From Lachnospiraceae bacterium UBA7188 (GTDB lineage Bacteria > Bacillota > Clostridia > Lachnospirales > Lachnospiraceae): a DNA stretch of 24,446 nucleotides. The notes under the pieces were generated by a model, which was not told the DNA's origin, ran no database searches, and was given only the letters and a program-made list of their open reading frames with translations. The stretch's first letter is position 1. Each line of letters opens with the position of its first letter. A program made the translations under genes and the position numbers. The stretch is taken from the NCBI GenBank assembly GCA_002490995.1, contig DKVC01000274.1, forward strand, positions 1 to 24,446, in the 5' to 3' direction. This document shows positions 21,216 to 24,446 of the stretch, piece after piece.

Positions 21216-21886
21216 AAACGAATATAACCAGGAAAAGAATCTGCTATAGAGTCTACTATGTTATCATGTTTCTGCCGCTTATCATCACCTTGGCAGTGCT
21301 GCCCTTTTTGCCGGAGCAGATTCCCGCCCACTACGGCTTTGACAACAAGGTGGATCGCTGGGGAAGTAAGTATGAAGCCCTGCTTTACCCCATAGTGACG
21401 ATTCTTATGGGATATTTTATGCTGGCCATGGCAAAGTGGGGCGCCAGGCAGGAAGAGGGCGGGGAAAACAATGAAAAAGTGCTGACAGCTGCCGGTATCG
21501 TCACCATGGCAGTCTTTAATGTATTGAATACCTATGCTCTGTACACGGATTATAACAGGGTAGAGGATCTGTCATCTGTGCCGCTTAATATATTTCAGCT
21601 CCTTTTTGGACTGATGGGCACTTTCATGATCATTATAGGGAATATCATGCCGAAACTGCGCATGAATTCCCTCATCGGCCTGAGGACAAAATGGAGCATG
21701 AAGGATGAGGCAACCTGGAAAAAGAGCCAGCGCTTCGGAGGGATTACGTCTATCATCGGAGGGATTGCCGTTATTGTCATATGCTGCCTGACAAAGGGGA
21801 TGTCCTGTTTTTGGTATAACATGGGAGTCATTGCGGTTCTTCTGGTGGTGGATGTCTGCTATACCCGTAAGATTGCCAGGTCATAA
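21212..21886 (+). CDS. sdpI: SdpI family immunity/signal membrane protein
   Basis: A 224-residue membrane protein with about six hydrophobic segments. The N-terminal DUF1648 part has 'LPEQIPAHYGFDNKVDRWGSKYEALLYPI' (about 32-60), and the SdpI part has 'NIMPKLRMNSLIGLRTKWSMKDEATWKKSQRFGG' (about 147-180), the family's signature loop. SdpI proteins protect against SdpC-type toxin and signal to SdpR. The start overlaps the sdpR stop, and GAGGAGGA is upstream. The stop codon TAA (21884-21886) is the first bases of repeat copy B, so the C-terminus may have been trimmed when the element arrived. Confidence 0.9.
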   Translation: MKTNITRKRICYRVYYVIMFLPLIITLAVLPFLPEQIPAHYGFDNKVDRWGSKYEALLYPIVTILMGYFMLAMAKWGARQEEGGENNEKVLTAAGIVTMAVFNVLNTYALYTDYNRVEDLSSVPLNIFQLLFGLMGTFMIIIGNIMPKLRMNSLIGLRTKWSMKDEATWKKSQRFGGITSIIGGIAVIVICCLTKGMSCFWYNMGVIAVLLVVDVCYTRKIARS

Positions 21887-22026
21887 GGAAGTGTCTGCAA
21901 ATAACCGCTACGAGTTAAAGCCGTTTCTTCTGTATTTCAGGACTTTTTCTGAAAGAGGTTGCAGCAGTTAGTTGCAGCAGTTATTTCCCGACAATTAGAA
22001 ATCTTCCTTCCTGACCGCGCCTTATA
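21884..22026. mobile_element. Palindromic repeat element, copy B (MITE-like)
   Basis: About 143 bp, in opposite orientation to copy A. It begins TAAGGAAGTGTCTGCAAATAACCGCT, matching the minus strand of copy A with one change in the first 25 bases. The right arm GCAGCAGTTATTTCCCGACAATT matches copy A (GCAGCGGTTATTTTCCGACAATT), and the end CTGACCGCGCCTTATA is like CTGACGCGTCCGCTCGTTATA. The middle differs and contains TTTCAG/CTGAAA. GTTGCAGCAGTTA is duplicated in tandem (21958-21983). It lies between the convergent sdpI and permease genes and could act as a two-way transcription barrier. Confidence 0.7.
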
Positions 22027-22068
22027 TGCCAAAGAGGGGGATTGCGAAAGGACGGGATTTACAGGAAG

Positions 22069-22722
22069 CTATCGCGTTTTTTGAAAAATCACACCCCACA
22101 AAAGCAAGCTGATAACACATAAAACCGCCTTGCTTACAAGCCATGCTCCGTCTCTGTCCCCGGCATAGCGGATAAAAGGATAAAAATAAGCCACACCCGG
22201 AAGCCGCAGCAGGCCGCGGGCTATCAGGGCTGACAGCCATAATAGCCCGCAGGCCAGAGTTGCCGCATGCTCCTCGGAAAAGCAGATTCCGAATAAGGCG
22301 CTTACCGTAGAAAGGAAAAAAGCCGTGGGAAGATACAGAAAAAGCATTTCCGTCACCGGCATTTCCTTCCTGACAGCCCAGACAAGTATCATTGCGCACA
22401 GGGCAAAGACGGTGGTTTCCATGAAAAATACGGTAAAACGACATAAAATCCACCGAAATAAAGAGTATGACTGCGCCGCGATAATGTCGAAATTGTCATC
22501 GGCTTTTGTTTTTCCCCACTCGCTTACTGCGATAGCGGCAAAGACAGGAAAAATCACTTCAAATCCGATGATGCTTAGACGGAGCAGTTCCCCGCCGAAG
22601 ACGGAAAGCAGTGCAAAGACAGCCGTTACGGACAGGAAGAGCAGAACAGGATTGATTCCTGCAATTTTCAATTCGCGCTTTAACAGCCTCACGCGCTTCA
22701 ATAGCCTCATGAATGGTTTCAT
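22069..22722 (-). CDS. ABC transporter permease subunit (small ABC-2 type)
   Basis: A 217-residue membrane protein with about six hydrophobic segments (near 23-42, 48-68, 85-112, 122-145, 150-170 and 192-212). After a very basic N-terminus (MRLLKRVRLLKREL) the region 'SEWGKTKADDNFDIIAAQSYSLFRWILCRF' (about 67-96) corresponds to the cytosolic coupling part of ABC-2 permeases. The ATG overlaps the stop of the upstream permease (ATGA) and GGAGG is 8 bases before it. With the other permease and the ATPase it forms a three-gene exporter operon. No named subfamily recognised. Confidence 0.8.
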   Translation of the reverse strand: MKPFMRLLKRVRLLKRELKIAGINPVLLFLSVTAVFALLSVFGGELLRLSIIGFEVIFPVFAAIAVSEWGKTKADDNFDIIAAQSYSLFRWILCRFTVFFMETTVFALCAMILVWAVRKEMPVTEMLFLYLPTAFFLSTVSALFGICFSEEHAATLACGLLWLSALIARGLLRLPGVAYFYPFIRYAGDRDGAWLVSKAVLCVISLLLWGVIFQKTR

Positions 22723-23483
22723 GCTTCATGCCTCCAGAAACTTTTTTTCGCAAACAACAGCAGCAGGGACAGGAGCCCGCTTCCCGTCAGAAAGATGAAA
22801 TTGGCCTGTATGCTTCCGGTATTTGTAAATGTCCATTTGGGATGATGCCAGATGAGCCTCACCAGGTCGCCGGAGGTGATGCAGTAAAACGGCATTGCTT
22901 CCGCCGAACTGACGGCAGCCGTATTGAGGATGAACAGGACAGCGGCCATTGCGTAAAAGAACCGTACATCCAGCAATGCGGGCAGTCCTGCGGACAGAAA
23001 GCATACGAAGAAGCTTACAGGAAGCACGCATATGAAAATTGTTTTGATAAGAGTCTCAAAAAGGATTCCGGCGGCAACGGGAAAGGGAGCCGCCAGGCAG
23101 TAGATTACGGCATCAGCGGTGAGAAAGAGCGCGAATACAGTAACGGTGTAGCAAAAGCTGCCAAGCGTTTTTCCAAAAATATATTCGCCCTTTGCCGTTG
23201 GCCCGGCCATGACCAGATATTTTACACCCGTCTTATCGTCAACAGAGAATCGGTTTGACAGTAAAATCATAAGCCCGAAGGCAACTGTCAGTCCGTCCTG
23301 GCTCATGACGCGGTAAATAAGATACACAGGATCAGCCAGAAATTCCAGGCGATGCAGGTTGCCGGCGGACGGAAAATTGTCCAGAAGAGAAAGCACAGCG
23401 GCGGCTGTAAGAAGGCCCCAGGTGGCAATTCTCGTCATCTGCATTTTGTATTCGTAACGGATAATCGTTAAAATGTTATGCAT
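22719..23483 (-). CDS. ABC transporter permease subunit
   Basis: A 254-residue membrane protein with six or seven hydrophobic segments. It starts MHNILTIIRYEYKMQMTR, the usual amphipathic beginning of ABC-2 permeases, and has 'NRFSVDDKTGVKYLVMAGPTAKGEYIFGKTLG' (about 75-106) as coupling region. The start overlaps the ATPase's end by 8 bases and lies after GGAAAAGC, which is a modest ribosome site, so translation coupling is likely. Longer open sequence upstream in this frame is inside the ATPase gene and is not used. Confidence 0.85.
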   Translation of the reverse strand: MHNILTIIRYEYKMQMTRIATWGLLTAAAVLSLLDNFPSAGNLHRLEFLADPVYLIYRVMSQDGLTVAFGLMILLSNRFSVDDKTGVKYLVMAGPTAKGEYIFGKTLGSFCYTVTVFALFLTADAVIYCLAAPFPVAAGILFETLIKTIFICVLPVSFFVCFLSAGLPALLDVRFFYAMAAVLFILNTAAVSSAEAMPFYCITSGDLVRLIWHHPKWTFTNTGSIQANFIFLTGSGLLSLLLLFAKKSFWRHEA

Positions 23484-24351
23484 GTGCTTTTCCTCCCATA
23501 CAGTAGACATAAGCATCCTCCAGAGTTGCAGGTATGTGCGCGAACTGGGGAAATAATGTATTTTCGTCCATGATTCTTGCCGATATGCCATTCTTTTCAT
23601 AGGTGACAGATAGGACGACGGCTTGTTTCTGCAGGCCGGCCAGCTGCTCTTCGCGCTCCAGAGGGACAAGCCTGACTTTTCCCTCCACGCGCCCCATAAG
23701 CGCGGTGGGCGTGCCTGCGAAAAACAGCCTTCCTTTTCGCAGTACGGCCAGTTCCCCGCAGATTTGGTGGACATCTTCAACGATGTGGGTGGAGAGCAGC
23801 ACGGTCCTTCCATCCCTGGCAAAACGGGACAGGACGCTGCGGAAACGGACTCTTTCTTCCGGGTCAAGTCCTGCGGTAGGTTCATCCACAACCAGAACCT
23901 GCGGGTCTCCCACAAGCGCCTGTGCAATCCCAACCCGACGCTTCATGCCCCCGGAGAGATGCCTGATTTTCCGTTTTGCATAGTCCTGCAGTTCCACCTG
24001 CTCTAAAACGGAGTTGACGGCGCGCCTGTCGTGGATGCCTTTTAGCTCAGCCATATAATTTACGAAATCAAATACGGATAATGACGGGTACATGGCAAGC
24101 TCCTGGGGCAGATAGCCAATGCGTCTGCGGACTTCTTTGCCCTGTTTTACGGTGTCAAATCCGCAGACGCGGATGCTTCCGGCGGAGGGCTCCAACAGAG
24201 TCGTCAGGGCTTTCATCAGCGTGGTCTTGCCTGCCCCGTTATGCCCCAGCAGGCCGAAGACGCCGCTGCCAGCGGTAAAGCTGATGTCGTCCAGGGCAGT
24301 TACGCCGTTTTTGTAGAGTTTTGACAGGTGACGGACTTCGATGTTTTTCAT
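23476..24351 (-). CDS. ABC transporter ATP-binding protein
   Basis: A 291-residue ATPase with canonical motifs: Walker A GHNGAGKTT (36-44), Q-loop GYLPQELAMYPSL, signature LSGGMKRRVGIAQAL, Walker B VLVVDEPTAGLDPEER, and STHIVEDV with the switch histidine. A C-terminal region of about 75 residues ends in the ABC-2 'ATLEDAYVY' helix. Unlike the two other ATPases in this window it has a normal LSGG signature. GAGAGGAG lies 7 bases before the ATG. It leads an operon with two permeases and has no linked regulator inside the window. The 18-bp repeated motif sits 16 bases upstream. Confidence 0.92.
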   Translation of the reverse strand: MKNIEVRHLSKLYKNGVTALDDISFTAGSGVFGLLGHNGAGKTTLMKALTTLLEPSAGSIRVCGFDTVKQGKEVRRRIGYLPQELAMYPSLSVFDFVNYMAELKGIHDRRAVNSVLEQVELQDYAKRKIRHLSGGMKRRVGIAQALVGDPQVLVVDEPTAGLDPEERVRFRSVLSRFARDGRTVLLSTHIVEDVHQICGELAVLRKGRLFFAGTPTALMGRVEGKVRLVPLEREEQLAGLQKQAVVLSVTYEKNGISARIMDENTLFPQFAHIPATLEDAYVYCMGGKAHA

Positions 24352-24366
24352 TGTGGTTCTCCTCTC

Positions 24367-24384
24367 TATAATCGTGAGCGCATT
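24367..24384 (-). repeat. Copy 3 of the TATAnTCGnGAGCGCATT motif, upstream of the ABC operon
   Basis: TATAATCGTGAGCGCATT on the plus strand. On the minus strand it reads AATGCGCTCACGATTATA, then the GAGAGGAG ribosome site. TGTCAA (24394-24389 on the minus strand) precedes ATTATA with about 17 bases between, so the motif could carry the -10 of the ABC operon promoter. Confidence 0.5.
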
Positions 24385-24427
24385 GATTCTTGACAGCAGA
24401 AGCGCCGCTTTTCTTGTATGCCGTTTT

Positions 24428-24446
24428 CTTAGGAATTGTCGGAAAA
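24428..24446. mobile_element. Start of repeat element copy C (cut by the window edge)
   Basis: The last 19 bases, CTTAGGAATTGTCGGAAAA, are identical to 9541-9559 in copy A and in the same orientation. The arm AAATAACCGCTGCA would be expected to begin just beyond the edge. Confidence 0.6.

Noticed and set aside
1..24446. CRISPR arrays, integrases, IS transposases or phage genes
   Set aside because: No regularly spaced repeats and no recognisable recombinase or transposase protein on either strand.

Overview
The window looks like chromosomal DNA from a Gram-positive anaerobe of the class Clostridia, most likely a Lachnospiraceae-type gut Firmicute. The grounds are inference from gene content. 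Coding sequence has intermediate GC with strong AGGAGG-type ribosome sites, and promoters are TTGACA/TTTACA-17-TATAAT. metG is preceded by a T-box leader, and there is an SdpR/SdpI pair, a LacX-type epimerase and YtrA-type GntR/ABC operons. No phage, plasmid replication, rRNA or CRISPR features were found.

Layout. 1-48 is the tail of a LysM-type protein. 106-755 is a complete RelB/DinJ-YoeB toxin-antitoxin operon with its promoter and terminator. 956-2651 (minus) holds tRNA-Ala(CGC) and glnA, and 2768-3646 (minus) a LacX-like aldose epimerase. 3785-6258 is a TetR-controlled ABC exporter with a visible operator. 6301-6660 is a self-contained 63-codon orphan gene with promoter, operator-like repeat and terminator. 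6745-8892 is a solute-binding lipoprotein gene cut by a single in-frame TGA. 9110-9432 holds two small overlapping ORFs. 9711-12871 is a YtrA-like GntR regulator, an ABC ATPase with an Asn/Ser-rich N-terminus, and two membrane proteins. 13001-15636 is an iron-type alcohol dehydrogenase overlapping a class-3-like aldehyde dehydrogenase, followed by two tiny genes (15648-15919). 15983-18363 is a methionine T-box and metG. 18511-19842 is a SEC-C/DUF1186-type protein, 19877-20564 a VapBC-type module, 20843-21886 an SdpR-SdpI pair, and 22069-24351 (minus) an ABC ATPase with two permeases.

Themes. Three separate ABC-2-type export systems and one SdpI immunity-type protein suggest an envelope-defence or peptide/drug resistance neighbourhood; this is inferred from families, since no substrate is visible. 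Several units carry a readable regulatory switch: inverted repeats at the tetR, orphan-gene, SEC-C, vapBC and sdpR promoters, and a T-box for metG.

The least expected layer is repetitive intergenic DNA. A roughly 140-155 bp element with inverted AAATAACCGCTGCA-type arms occurs at 9515-9669 and 21884-22026, and a third copy starts at the right edge. A related short motif, TATAnTCGnGAGCGCATT, occurs three times; two copies lie just upstream of the glnA and ABC ATPase start codons. These look like a small non-autonomous mobile or palindromic repeat family that inserts next to genes and may supply stop codons or promoter parts.
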